Of a stretch of DNA of 64,000 bases, positions 56,149 to 64,000 are shown piece after piece. The DNA comes from Micromonospora echinospora (GTDB taxonomy: Bacteria > Actinomycetota > Actinomycetes > Mycobacteriales > Micromonosporaceae). Location of the stretch: NCBI RefSeq assembly GCF_900091495.1, contig NZ_LT607413.1:4231001-4295000 (forward strand), read 5' to 3'. Below the pieces are notes generated by a model, which was given only the letters and a program-made list of their open reading frames with translations, was not told the origin of the DNA and searched no databases. Each line of letters opens with the position of its first letter. Position 1 is the stretch's first letter. A program made the translations under genes and the position numbers.

Positions 56149-57367
56149 GGACGGTCCCGTCCTTGAGCCGGTTGAACGGCAGGTAGGCCGGCACGTACGG
56201 GAACTTCGCGGCGGTGGCCTCGTCGATCTCCACCCCGATTCCGGGCTGCTCGCCCGGGTGCAGGTAGCCGTCGGTGAAGGTGAACGACTGCCGGAACACC
56301 TCGTTGGTGAGCGGCCCGTGCTGCATGTACTCCTGGATGCCGAAGTTGTGGATGGCGAGGTCCAGGTGCAGCGCGGCGGCCATGCCGACGGGTGAGATGT
56401 CGGTCGGACCGTGGATACCGGACTTGATCTGGTACTGGGCGGCGAAGTCGAGCAGCTTGCGCATGGCCGTGATGCCGCCGGTGTGGGTGACGGCGGACCG
56501 GACGTAGTCGATCAGCTGCTCGCGGATGAGGGTCTGGTAGTCCCACACCGTGTTGAAGACCTCGCCGATGGCCAGCGGGGTGGTGGTGTGCTGCCGGACC
56601 AGCCGCAGCGCCTCCTGGTTCTCCGCCGGGGTGCAGTCCTCCAACCAGAACAGGTCGTACGGTTCGAGGGCCTTGCCCAGTTTCGCGGCCTGGATCGGGG
56701 TCATCCGGTGGTGACCGTCGTGCAGCAACGGCAGTTCCGGGCCGAACTCGTTGCGGACCGCCTCGAAGACGCCGGGCAGGTGACGCATGTACGAGCGGGT
56801 GTCCCAGTCCTCCTCGGCGGGCAGCGGGGTGCGCTGGGCCGGTTCGTAGTCGTACCGGGTGCCACCGGTGCTGGGCTGCGCGGCGACGCCGTACACGGCG
56901 TTGATGCCGGGCACGGAGGTCTGCACGCGGATCGACCGGAAGCCGAGTTCGAGGTGGTGACGGATCGAGTCGAACAGCTCCGGCAGGTCCCGGCCGGAGG
57001 CGTGCCCGTAGGCCATGATGCCGTTCCGGGACGCCCCGCCCAGCAGTTGGTACAGCGGCATGCCGGCGGCCTTGGCCTTGATGTCCCACAGGGCGACGTC
57101 CACCGCGGCGATGGCGGCCATGGTGACCGGCCCCCGCCGCCAGTAGGCCGAGCGGTACAGGAACTGCCAGGTGTCCTCGATGCGGTGCGGGTCGCGCCCG
57201 ATCAGCAGCGGGACGACGTGGTCGCGCAGGTACGAGGCGACGGAGAGTTCCCGTCCGTTGAGGGTGCCGTCGCCCAGACCGGTGACGCCGTCGTCGGTGG
57301 TGATCTTCAGGGTGACGAAGTTGCGGTCGGGGCTGGAGACGATGACGTCAGCTGCGACGATCTTCAC
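56138..57367 (-). CDS. manD: Enolase-superfamily D-mannonate/D-gluconate dehydratase (ManD type)
   Basis: This is a 409-residue enzyme. The capping domain includes [14 protein letters not shown]. ManD-type marks are [18 protein letters not shown] (metal Asp plus catalytic HH/R), [17 protein letters not shown] and [11 protein letters not shown] with the catalytic His. The product would be 2-keto-3-deoxygluconate. Family members are either efficient mannonate dehydratases or weak gluconate dehydratases; neighbouring gluconokinase leaves both open. Confidence 0.88.
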   Translation of the reverse strand: MKIVAADVIVSSPDRNFVTLKITTDDGVTGLGDGTLNGRELSVASYLRDHVVPLLIGRDPHRIEDTWQFLYRSAYWRRGPVTMAAIAAVDVALWDIKAKAAGMPLYQLLGGASRNGIMAYGHASGRDLPELFDSIRHHLELGFRSIRVQTSVPGINAVYGVAAQPSTGGTRYDYEPAQRTPLPAEEDWDTRSYMRHLPGVFEAVRNEFGPELPLLHDGHHRMTPIQAAKLGKALEPYDLFWLEDCTPAENQEALRLVRQHTTTPLAIGEVFNTVWDYQTLIREQLIDYVRSAVTHTGGITAMRKLLDFAAQYQIKSGIHGPTDISPVGMAAALHLDLAIHNFGIQEYMQHGPLTNEVFRQSFTFTDGYLHPGEQPGIGVEIDEATAAKFPYVPAYLPFNRLKDGTVHDW

Positions 57368-57403
57368 GGGATGCCTTTCTTCCTTGAGGGGTGCAAGGGG
57401 CGG

Positions 57404-58357
57404 CTAACGGATGACGCTTCCCGCCTCGTGGCCGTCCAGGAGGGACAGTTCGGCGCGACGCGGCAGCCCCTCCCAGTCGCCCGGACCGGAGACCGCGAAG
57501 GCGCCGAGAGTGGCCGCGCGGCGCAGGCGACCGGCCAGGTCGAGCCCGTCGAACCAGCCGGAGAGGTAACCGGCGGTGAACGCGTCCCCGGCGCCGACGG
57601 TGTCGACGGCGGTCACGGAGAGCGCCCCGGCGTGCCGGACGCCGTCCGGGGTGTGCGCGCGGGCGCCGTCGGCGCCCAGCTTGACCAGCACCGTGTGCAC
57701 GCCCCGCCGGAACAGGTCCGCCACGACGGTGGACTCGTCGGCCCCCGGCTCACCGAGGAGGTCCAGCTCGTCGGCGGAGGCGACGACGATCGAGACGTGG
57801 TCGGTCAGCGGGGTGAGCACCGCACGGGCGGTGTCGCGGGACCAGAGCCGGGCGCGGTGGTTGACGTCGAGGCACACCGGGATTCCCGAGTTCGCCGCGG
57901 TCTCGGCCGCCCACCGGGTCGCCGCCCGGGCGGTGTCGGAGAGCGCCGGGGTGATCCCGGTCAGGTGCAACAGCCGCGCTCCGGTGGCCAGCGCCGCGCG
58001 CAGGTCGTCGACGCACAGCGCGGACCCCGCCGATCCGGCCCGGTGGTACTGCGCCCGGGTCAGGTCGGCGGTGCGTCGCTCCAGGATCATCAGGCCGGTC
58101 GGCCGGTCGGGGTCCCGGGTCACCCCGTCGACACCGACGCCCTCGGCGCGCATCTGCCGCAGCACGTACTCGCCGAACTCGTCGGTGCCGACCCGGCCGA
58201 CCCAGGCGGCCCGGTGACCCAGCCGGGCCACTCCCACCGCCACGTTGGACTCCGCGCCGGCCAGGTGGGTGGTCAGCGACCCGCCGACGGCGAGTGGTCC
58301 GGTCGAGCGCAGCGACACCAGGGCCTCGCCGAGGGTGAGCAGATCCGGCGCGCTCAC
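57404..58357 (-). CDS. kdgK: 2-Keto-3-deoxygluconate kinase (PfkB family)
   Basis: This is a 317-residue ribokinase-fold enzyme. GGSLTTHLAGAESNVAVGVARLG-type N-terminal pattern, then the catalytic signature VDTVGAGDAFTAGYLSG near the C-terminus. It phosphorylates KDG to KDPG, linking the two dehydratases to the aldolase. GTG 58357 overlaps the aldolase stop by 4 nt. Confidence 0.9.
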   Translation of the reverse strand: MSAPDLLTLGEALVSLRSTGPLAVGGSLTTHLAGAESNVAVGVARLGHRAAWVGRVGTDEFGEYVLRQMRAEGVGVDGVTRDPDRPTGLMILERRTADLTRAQYHRAGSAGSALCVDDLRAALATGARLLHLTGITPALSDTARAATRWAAETAANSGIPVCLDVNHRARLWSRDTARAVLTPLTDHVSIVVASADELDLLGEPGADESTVVADLFRRGVHTVLVKLGADGARAHTPDGVRHAGALSVTAVDTVGAGDAFTAGYLSGWFDGLDLAGRLRRAATLGAFAVSGPGDWEGLPRRAELSLLDGHEAGSVIR

Positions 58358-58992
58358 GATCCGGCCGATTCCCGGACGGCGGCGAGGTAGGTGCGGGCCC
58401 GTACCCGCAGGGCGGCCAGGTCGCCGCCGGAGGCGGCGTCGCCGACCAGCGGCCCGCCGACGCCGACCGCGATCGCGCCGGCCTTGAGGTAGCCGGGCAC
58501 GTCGGCCAGGCCGACGCCGCCGACCGCGACGAACGGGATGTCGGGGAACGGGTCGCGCACCGCCCGCAGGTACGCCGCCCCGCCGACCGACGCCGGGAAC
58601 AGCTTGACCGCCGACGCCCCCATCCGCATCGCGGTGTACGCCTCGGTCGGGGTGAGCGCCCCGGCGGCGACCGGGAGGCCCCGGCGCGCCGCCTCGGCGA
58701 TCGACTCGACCACGGCCGGCGTCACCACGAACTGTGCTCCCGCGGCGGCCACGGCGGCCACGTCGGCGGCGGTGAGCACGGTGCCCGCGCCGACCAGGGA
58801 GCCGGCGGGGGCGACCGCGCGCAGCGCCTCGACGGCCCGGACCGCGTCCGGTGTGGTGAGGGCGACCTCGACGAGGCGTACGCCCTCCTCCAGCAGGGCG
58901 GTGCCCGCGGCGATCGCGCCGGCGGTGTCGGTGCCCCGGATCACCGCGAGGATACGAGCGGCGGCGAGTTCGGCGCCGAGGTTGACGGTCAT
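58354..58992 (-). CDS. eda: KDPG aldolase
   Basis: This is a 212-residue class I aldolase: ILAVIRG, the catalytic Glu in LVEVALTTP, VGAGTVL, FVVTPA, and the Schiff-base Lys in SAVKLFPAS. It cleaves KDPG (or KDPGal) to pyruvate and glyceraldehyde-3-phosphate. ATG 58992 lies 4 nt after the dehydratase stop. Confidence 0.93.
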   Translation of the reverse strand: MTVNLGAELAAARILAVIRGTDTAGAIAAGTALLEEGVRLVEVALTTPDAVRAVEALRAVAPAGSLVGAGTVLTAADVAAVAAAGAQFVVTPAVVESIAEAARRGLPVAAGALTPTEAYTAMRMGASAVKLFPASVGGAAYLRAVRDPFPDIPFVAVGGVGLADVPGYLKAGAIAVGVGGPLVGDAASGGDLAALRVRARTYLAAVRESAGS

Positions 58993-58996
58993 CTGG

Positions 58997-60145
58997 TCAC
59001 CATTCCGCGTAGGAGCCGTCGGCGTGCCGCCAGGTGGGGCTGCGCCAGGCGTGCCCACGCTTGTCGGCCGTCCGGACGGCGTGTTCGTCGATCTCGATGC
59101 CGAGGCCGGGCCCGGTGAGCCGCTCGACGTACCCGTCGACGAACGTCAGCGGGGTCTTGTCGAGGCAGTAGTCGAGCACCTCGGCGCCGAGGTTGTAGTG
59201 GATGCCGATGCTCTGTTCCTGGATCAGGTAGTTCGGCGTGGCGAAACCGACCTGGAGGCAGGCCGCGAGCGCGATCGGTCCGAGCGGGCAGTGCGGGGCG
59301 AGCTGTACGTCGTACACCTCGGCCAGCGCGGCGATCTTGCGTACCTCGGTGATGCCACCGGCGTGCGAGAGGTCCGGCTGGGCGACCGCGATGCCGGCCT
59401 GGAGCACGGGCAGGAACTCCTGCCGGTTGTAGAGCCGCTCACCCGTCGACACCGGCGTGGTGGTGGACCGGACGAACTCGCCGATGAGGTGCGAGTTCTC
59501 CGGCACCACCGGTTCCTCCAGGAAGAACGGCCGGTACGGTTCGAGCAGCGGGGCGACCCGGCGGGCGGTGGCGAGGGTGAACCGGCCGTGGAAGTCGACC
59601 GCGACGTCCCGCTCGTCGCCGAGCACCTCGCGGGCGGCGGCGACCCGCTGGACCACCCCGTCGAGTTCGGCGACCGAGGCGACCGCGCTCATCCGGCCGG
59701 ACGCGTTCATCTTCACCGCGGTCAGGCCCGTCTCGATCGCGGCGCCGATCTGGTCGCGGACCTCGTTCGGCTCGTCGCCGCCGACCCAGCCGTAGACCCG
59801 GATCCGGTCCCGGACCGGGCCGCCGAGCAACTGGTGCACCGGTGCCCCGTACCGCTTGCCGGCGATGTCCCACAGCGCCTGGTCGAGCCCGGCCACGGCG
59901 CTGGCCAGGATCGGCCCGCCCCGGTAGAACGAGCCCTTGGTCATCACCTGCCAGTGGTCCTCGATGCGCAGCGCGTCCCGGCCGACCAGCAGTTCGCTGA
60001 GCTGCGCGACGGCGGTGCGGACGGTTTCGGACCGGCCCTCGCAGGTCGCCTCGCCCCAGCCGACGATGCCGGACTCCGTCTCGACCCGGACGAACAGCCA
60101 CCGTGGCGCGACCAGGAAGGTCTCCACCCGTGCGATCTTCGTCAT
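58997..60145 (-). CDS. dgoD: Galactonate dehydratase-like enolase-superfamily enzyme
   Basis: This is a 382-residue protein. AVDFHGRF (metal Asp), FFLEEPVVPE, GERLYNR (metal Glu) and APHCPLGPIALAA (catalytic His) follow the DgoD pattern. It should dehydrate D-galactonate (or a close sugar acid) to 2-keto-3-deoxygalactonate, feeding the kinase and aldolase below. Strict specificity needs testing. Confidence 0.88.
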   Translation of the reverse strand: MTKIARVETFLVAPRWLFVRVETESGIVGWGEATCEGRSETVRTAVAQLSELLVGRDALRIEDHWQVMTKGSFYRGGPILASAVAGLDQALWDIAGKRYGAPVHQLLGGPVRDRIRVYGWVGGDEPNEVRDQIGAAIETGLTAVKMNASGRMSAVASVAELDGVVQRVAAAREVLGDERDVAVDFHGRFTLATARRVAPLLEPYRPFFLEEPVVPENSHLIGEFVRSTTTPVSTGERLYNRQEFLPVLQAGIAVAQPDLSHAGGITEVRKIAALAEVYDVQLAPHCPLGPIALAACLQVGFATPNYLIQEQSIGIHYNLGAEVLDYCLDKTPLTFVDGYVERLTGPGLGIEIDEHAVRTADKRGHAWRSPTWRHADGSYAEW

Positions 60146-60152
60146 GCTGTCC

Positions 60153-60968
60153 TCAGCCCTTCGTGGCGCCGGCGGTGAGGCCGGAGACGACGTATTTCTG
60201 CACGAACAGCGCGATCAGCATGATCGGCAGGGTGACCACGGTGGCCGCCGCCATCAGGCCGCCCCAGTCGATGCTGGCGTAGCCGACGAAGTCGAAGATC
60301 GCCACCGGGAGCGTCTTGGTGTCGGCGCCGGAGAGCACCAGGGCGAACATGAAGTTGTTCCAGGAGAAGATGAAGGACAGGATGCCCGCGGTGGCGATGC
60401 CGGGCACCGACAGCGGCAGGGTGATCTGTCGGAACGCGCCGATGTGGGTCAGCCCGTCGACGAGCGCCGCCTCCTCGAGTTCGGTCGGCAGGCCGTCGAA
60501 GTAGCCCATCATGATGTAGACGATCAACGGCAGCGACACGAACATGTGACTGAGGACCAGCACGGTGAACCCGCCGACCATCTGCAGGTTCGAGAAGACG
60601 TAGTACCAGGGCACCAGCAGCGAGACGCCGGGGATGACCCGCGCCATGAGCACGACGAGCGCGGACTTCTTCATGTTGAACCGGCTCATCGAGTACGCGG
60701 CGGGCACCCCGAGCAGGAGCGAGAGCACGGTGGCGGCGAACGCCACCCAGAGGCTGTTGCCGATGAACTGGACGTAGTTCGCCTGCTGGAGCACGTTGGT
60801 GTAGTTGTCCAGCGTGGGGGAGAAGACGAACGCCTTGTCGGTGTCGTAGATGTCGACGTTGGTCTTGAACGACGCGGCGATCATCCAGATCAGCGGCGCC
60901 ATCAGCGACAGCACCACCAGGGTGAGCGCCACCGTCCGGAAGATCTTGTACGGCCTGCGCAGCTTCAT
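60153..60968 (-). CDS. ABC sugar transporter permease, MalG type
   Basis: This is a 271-residue protein with six membrane helices. The EAA loop that docks the ATPase is visible as ELEEAALVDGLTHIGAFRQI, then TLPLSVPGIATAG. It pairs with the next permease, overlapping it by 4 nt. No ATPase gene is in the cluster, so it probably uses a shared MsiK-like ATPase (family knowledge). Confidence 0.92.
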   Translation of the reverse strand: MKLRRPYKIFRTVALTLVVLSLMAPLIWMIAASFKTNVDIYDTDKAFVFSPTLDNYTNVLQQANYVQFIGNSLWVAFAATVLSLLLGVPAAYSMSRFNMKKSALVVLMARVIPGVSLLVPWYYVFSNLQMVGGFTVLVLSHMFVSLPLIVYIMMGYFDGLPTELEEAALVDGLTHIGAFRQITLPLSVPGIATAGILSFIFSWNNFMFALVLSGADTKTLPVAIFDFVGYASIDWGGLMAAATVVTLPIMLIALFVQKYVVSGLTAGATKG

Positions 60969-61915
60969 CGGTCCAGCCCCTTCTTGCGGTAGGTCAGGGC
61001 CCACATCACCCCGATGATGATCAGGAAGAAGATGATGAGGACTGTCGATGAGACGCCGTACTCGTTGTAGTCGAAGCTCAGGCCGTAGGCGTACACGTTG
61101 AGGGTTTCCACCTCGTGGAAGGAACCGCCTCCGCGTCCCTTGGTGGCGTAGAGGATGTCGAAGGTCTTCAGCGCGTCGATGCCGCGCAGCAGGATCGCGA
61201 CGATCACGGTGGGCATCAGCAGCGGCAGGGTGACGTGCCGGAACCGCTGCCAGGTGCTCGCGCCGTCGATGAGCGCCGCCTCCTGTGGCTCGTCGGAGAG
61301 CGACGTCAGGCCGGCGAGCAGGATCAGCACCACCATCGGGGTCCACTGCCAGATGTCGATGAACATCGTCGTCGGCAGGGCCGAGCCCTGACCGGCCAGC
61401 CAGGGCTGGGGGCCGATCCCGAACCAGCCGAGCACCTGGTTCGCCATGCCGATGTTGGGATCGAAGATCAACCGCCACATCATGCCGACCGCGACCGGGG
61501 TGGCCACCAGCGGCAGGAGGATCGCGACCCGGACCCACTTCTCGCCCCGGAACGGTCGCCACAGCAGCAGGGCGATCGCCATGCCGAGCACGACCTCGAA
61601 GAAGAGGACGACCCCGGTGAAGGCGGCGGTACGCCACACCGCCGGCCAGAACCGGTCGGTGTCACCGAGTACGTCGAGGTAGTTCTGGAAGCCGATGAAC
61701 TCGCTCTCGGCGCGGACCGAACCCTCGGCGTCGGTCAGGCTGAGATACCCGGTCCACGCCACCGGGAAGATGATCAGAACGGCGACGAACGCCATCGCGG
61801 GTGCCGCGAAGAGCCACTTGCGGTGCTCGTTGGCCCAGCGCGACCAGGCCGACGTCTCCGGGGACGCCGGAGGGCTCGCGGACGGTCTGGTGGCGGGTGT
61901 GGTGACGGCTGACAT
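60965..61915 (-). CDS. ABC sugar transporter permease, MalF type
   Basis: This is a 316-residue protein. After a Pro/Ser-rich cytoplasmic N-terminus come six helices and the EAA loop (EPQEAALIDGASTWQRFRHV, then TLPLLMPTVIV). GGGAG 6 nt before ATG 61915 fixes the start. It is the partner of the MalG-type permease in a sugar-acid importer. Confidence 0.92.
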   Translation of the reverse strand: MSAVTTPATRPSASPPASPETSAWSRWANEHRKWLFAAPAMAFVAVLIIFPVAWTGYLSLTDAEGSVRAESEFIGFQNYLDVLGDTDRFWPAVWRTAAFTGVVLFFEVVLGMAIALLLWRPFRGEKWVRVAILLPLVATPVAVGMMWRLIFDPNIGMANQVLGWFGIGPQPWLAGQGSALPTTMFIDIWQWTPMVVLILLAGLTSLSDEPQEAALIDGASTWQRFRHVTLPLLMPTVIVAILLRGIDALKTFDILYATKGRGGGSFHEVETLNVYAYGLSFDYNEYGVSSTVLIIFFLIIIGVMWALTYRKKGLDR

Positions 61916-61993
61916 GAGGTCTCCCGGTTGGTCAGGGCCAGGTCCCGGCGCTGGGGTGGCGGAGCCGGACGGCCCCGCCACCTGCGCTTCGGG

Positions 61994-63286
61994 CTACTTC
62001 GCCTCGTCGTCGAGGAACTTCTGGAACGCCTCGTTGGCCGAGTCCGCCGAGGCGGCCACGTCCTTGCCGGTGATCGCGTCGACGATCGGCTGACCGACGA
62101 TCTCCCGCGCCTGGGCGACCTTCACCACCAACGGACGGTCGTGTCCGACGCCGTTGGCGGTGCTGACCGTGGTGGCCTCGGCGAGGTCCTTCGGGTAGGT
62201 CGCGGTGCCCTCCGGGTTCGCCCACACCGAGGTGCGGGCGCTGGGCACGCCGGCCTTCTGCTGCGCCAGCGCCTGCTCCTTGCCGGCCGCCCACTGGATG
62301 AACTTCCAGGCGTTGTCCTGGTTCTTGGAGGCGTCGTTGACGCCGAGCGCCCAGGAGGGGATGTTGTACGGCTTGGAGCCGGCCGGACCGGCCGGGAAGG
62401 CCGCGAAGCCGACCGTGTCGGAGACCTTCGACTTGGCCGGGTCGGTGGCGTTCTTGTAGAGCGAGTTGGCCTCGGTGTAGAACGCCGCCTTGCCCTGGGT
62501 GAAGATCGCCATCGCCTCGGACCAGCTCATGTCGGTGCTGATGTTCTCCGGGCCGTGCTCCCGCAGCAGCCCGCCGTAGTAGGCGTACGCCTGCTTGGCC
62601 TGCTCGGAGTTGACCGAGGCCTTGCCGCTGCCGTCGACGAAGTCGCCGCCGAAGCTGTAGAGGAAGCTGGAGAACTGCGTCACGGCGGCGGCCTTGCCGG
62701 TGCGGGAGACGAAGCCGGCCACGCCCGGGTTGTCCGCCTCGACCTTCGCCGCCTGCGCCTTGAGCTCGTCGAGGGTCTTCGGCGGGGCGGTGAAGCCCGA
62801 CTTCTCCAGCAGGTCCTTGCGGTAGTAGAGGACCTCCTGCTCGGTGATGATCGGTACGCCGACCACCTTGTCCTCGTGCGTGGTGGCCTGCACCGGTCCG
62901 GCCTGGAAGTCGCCGAACTCGAACGCGCCGTCCGACTTGGCCTTGTCGGTCAGGTCGGCGAGGTACTTGTTCGAGGCGAACAGCTTCCCCTCCTGCAACG
63001 GCCGGTACATCATCACGTCGAGGTCGCTGGACCCGGCGTTCAGCTTGACGTTGTACTGGTCGGAGAGCTGGTCCTCACCGAGTTGGGTGACCTCCACCTT
63101 CAGGCCCGACTGCTTCTCGAACTCGGGCAGGGCCTGCTTGATGTTCTCGCTCCACACATGGTTCACCAGCGTCACGCGCACGGTGTCCGACGCTGCGGCG
63201 TCGTCCCCGCCGCCGCAGGCGGTCAGGCCGAGGGTGACGGCCGCCGCCAGGGTGGTGCCGATGACTGCTCGACGTCTCACGTCCAT
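61994..63286 (-). CDS. Extracellular solute-binding lipoprotein of the sugar-acid ABC importer
   Basis: This is a 430-residue family 1 solute-binding protein. The lipobox LTAC anchors it. The two-lobed fold is indicated by VTLVNHVWSENIKQALPEFE, YNVKLNAGSSDLDVMMY, IITEQEVLYYRKDLLEKSGF and the C-terminal SWALGVNDASKN. It probably captures a sugar acid (galactonate, gluconate or mannonate) for the catabolic genes downstream. GGAGAG precedes the ATG. It is the first gene of the operon, divergent from the regulator. Confidence 0.93.
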   Translation of the reverse strand: MDVRRRAVIGTTLAAAVTLGLTACGGGDDAAASDTVRVTLVNHVWSENIKQALPEFEKQSGLKVEVTQLGEDQLSDQYNVKLNAGSSDLDVMMYRPLQEGKLFASNKYLADLTDKAKSDGAFEFGDFQAGPVQATTHEDKVVGVPIITEQEVLYYRKDLLEKSGFTAPPKTLDELKAQAAKVEADNPGVAGFVSRTGKAAAVTQFSSFLYSFGGDFVDGSGKASVNSEQAKQAYAYYGGLLREHGPENISTDMSWSEAMAIFTQGKAAFYTEANSLYKNATDPAKSKVSDTVGFAAFPAGPAGSKPYNIPSWALGVNDASKNQDNAWKFIQWAAGKEQALAQQKAGVPSARTSVWANPEGTATYPKDLAEATTVSTANGVGHDRPLVVKVAQAREIVGQPIVDAITGKDVAASADSANEAFQKFLDDEAK

Positions 63287-63422
63287 CTCTCCTTATGCCG
63301 TGGCCGTTGGGGGCCGGCCGCCTGCCGGGGGACGTGTCCGTCGTCTCGACGGTCGCCACCTGGCGTTTTACGTCCGCTTAACATCGGGATGCTAGGCCGA
63401 AAAAGCAGATTTATTCAAGGGG

Positions 63423-63441
63423 TAGATCTAACTGATATGCT
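63423..63441. promoter_or_regulatory. Palindrome and -10 element in the regulator/importer divergent region
   Basis: TAGATCTA (63423-63430) is a perfect palindrome in a locally AT-rich stretch, and TATGCT (63436-63441) lies 6 nt before the regulator GTG. It is a likely operator for the regulator and promoter of its own gene. Confidence 0.5.
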
Positions 63442-63447
63442 CCGAGC

Positions 63448-64000
63448 GTGGAACAGCCCGCCCCAGGGGTCGCACTCGCCCCCGTCGCCCCGGTCGAGGC
63501 TGGTCTGCACGCCCGGGTCCTCGACAACCTCGGCACGGCCATCTGCGGTGGCGAGCTGCGCCCCGGGATGGTCCTCAACATCGACGACCTGGTCGACCGG
63601 TACGCCGTGTCCCGATCGGTCGTCCGCGAGGTGCTGCGGGTGCTCGCCTCGATCGGGTTCATCGAGACCCGACGTCGCGTCGGGGTCATGATCCGGCCGA
63701 GCGAGGCCTGGAACGTCTTCGATCCGCAGGTGATCCGCTGGCGGCTCGCCTCGTCTGGGCGCATCGCCCAGCTCCGCTCGATCACCGAGCTGCGCACCGC
63801 CGTCGAGCCGCACGCCGCCTGGCTCGCCGCGCAACGCGTCGGACACGACGAGGCGAGCGACCTCGTCGGGCTCGCGGCCAAGATGTGGGCCGCCGGCAAG
63901 GCCGGGGACGAGGAACGCTTCCTCGAACTGGACATCGACTTCCACCGGCGGCTCCTGGTGGCCTCCGGCAACGAGATGTTCGTCCGGTTACAGGACCTGG
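63448..64000 (+). CDS. GntR/FadR-subfamily transcriptional regulator, 3' end outside the window
   Basis: 184 codons are visible. The N-terminal winged helix has ICGGELRPGMVLNIDDLVDR, SRSVVREVLRVLASIGFIET and RRRVGVMIRP, followed by the FCD effector domain (RSITELRTAVEPHAAWLAA, then LELDIDFHRRLL with metal-type His). FadR-type regulators commonly repress sugar-acid genes and are released by the acid itself. Divergent placement argues it controls the importer and dehydratase operon. Confidence 0.92.
   Translation, partial: MEQPAPGVALAPVAPVEAGLHARVLDNLGTAICGGELRPGMVLNIDDLVDRYAVSRSVVREVLRVLASIGFIETRRRVGVMIRPSEAWNVFDPQVIRWRLASSGRIAQLRSITELRTAVEPHAAWLAAQRVGHDEASDLVGLAAKMWAAGKAGDEERFLELDIDFHRRLLVASGNEMFVRLQDL

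Overview
The window is a chromosomal segment of a very high-GC actinomycete. Dense gene packing, many GTG starts, frequent 4-nt ATGA/GTGA overlaps, the gene content and the GGGGTCCCC intergenic hairpins all point to the family Micromonosporaceae (Micromonospora or a close relative). I see no rRNA, tRNA, CRISPR array, insertion sequence, integrase or replication origin. Two genes are cut by the window edges: a giant LamG protein at the left and a GntR/FadR-type regulator at the right.

Left part (1-21 kb). First comes a giant secreted-type LamG protein with LamG domains nested inside another LamG domain. A probable DNA-defence block follows: a zinc-ribbon DEDDh exonuclease divergent from an McrBC pair whose McrB carries a methylguanine-methyltransferase-like DNA-binding module. 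Then come secreted or stress genes (SGNH hydrolase, MarR regulator, glutathione peroxidase, CBM2-GH18 chitinase, lipoprotein), class II DAHP synthase, a 58-bp tandem duplication and L-threonine aldolase, endonuclease IV, and a PASTA Ser/Thr kinase.

Middle part (21-33 kb). The order aroG / pknL / Rv2175c-like DNA-binding protein / polyprenyl synthase / metF matches the Mycobacterium tuberculosis Rv2172c-Rv2178c neighbourhood. Here it is filled with carotenoid genes: split lycopene cyclase, GGPP-type synthase, and a six-gene operon (small ORF, CrtA-like monooxygenase, GNAT, CruF-like hydratase, GT2 glycosyltransferase, CrtI/CrtD desaturase). This set suits a glycosylated carotenoid of the sioxanthin type, with phytoene synthase encoded elsewhere.

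Mutasome and repair (33-46 kb). A LexA-type box and a long, hairpin-rich leader precede a HEPN-domain protein, then ImuA-like, ImuB and DnaE2, the SOS mutagenesis machinery. After a cassette of very small genes, a TauE-type permease and a small ORF come a methyltransferase, an alkaline-phosphatase-superfamily enzyme, DNA polymerase IV and a DUF3040 protein.

Right part (46-64 kb). TgpA-like transglutaminase, DUF58 and MoxR genes form an operon, but moxR carries an in-frame amber codon near its start. The leuS gene has a leucine leader peptide and an intrinsic terminator, a classical attenuator. A Lys/Ala-rich histone-H1-like protein follows. The last segment is a sugar-acid regulon: ABC importer, galactonate-type dehydratase, KDPG aldolase, KDG kinase, mannonate/gluconate-type dehydratase and gluconokinase, divergent from a GntR/FadR regulator. 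Many genes have a TANNNT hexamer 6-8 nt before the start codon and no ribosome-binding site, so they probably make leaderless transcripts.
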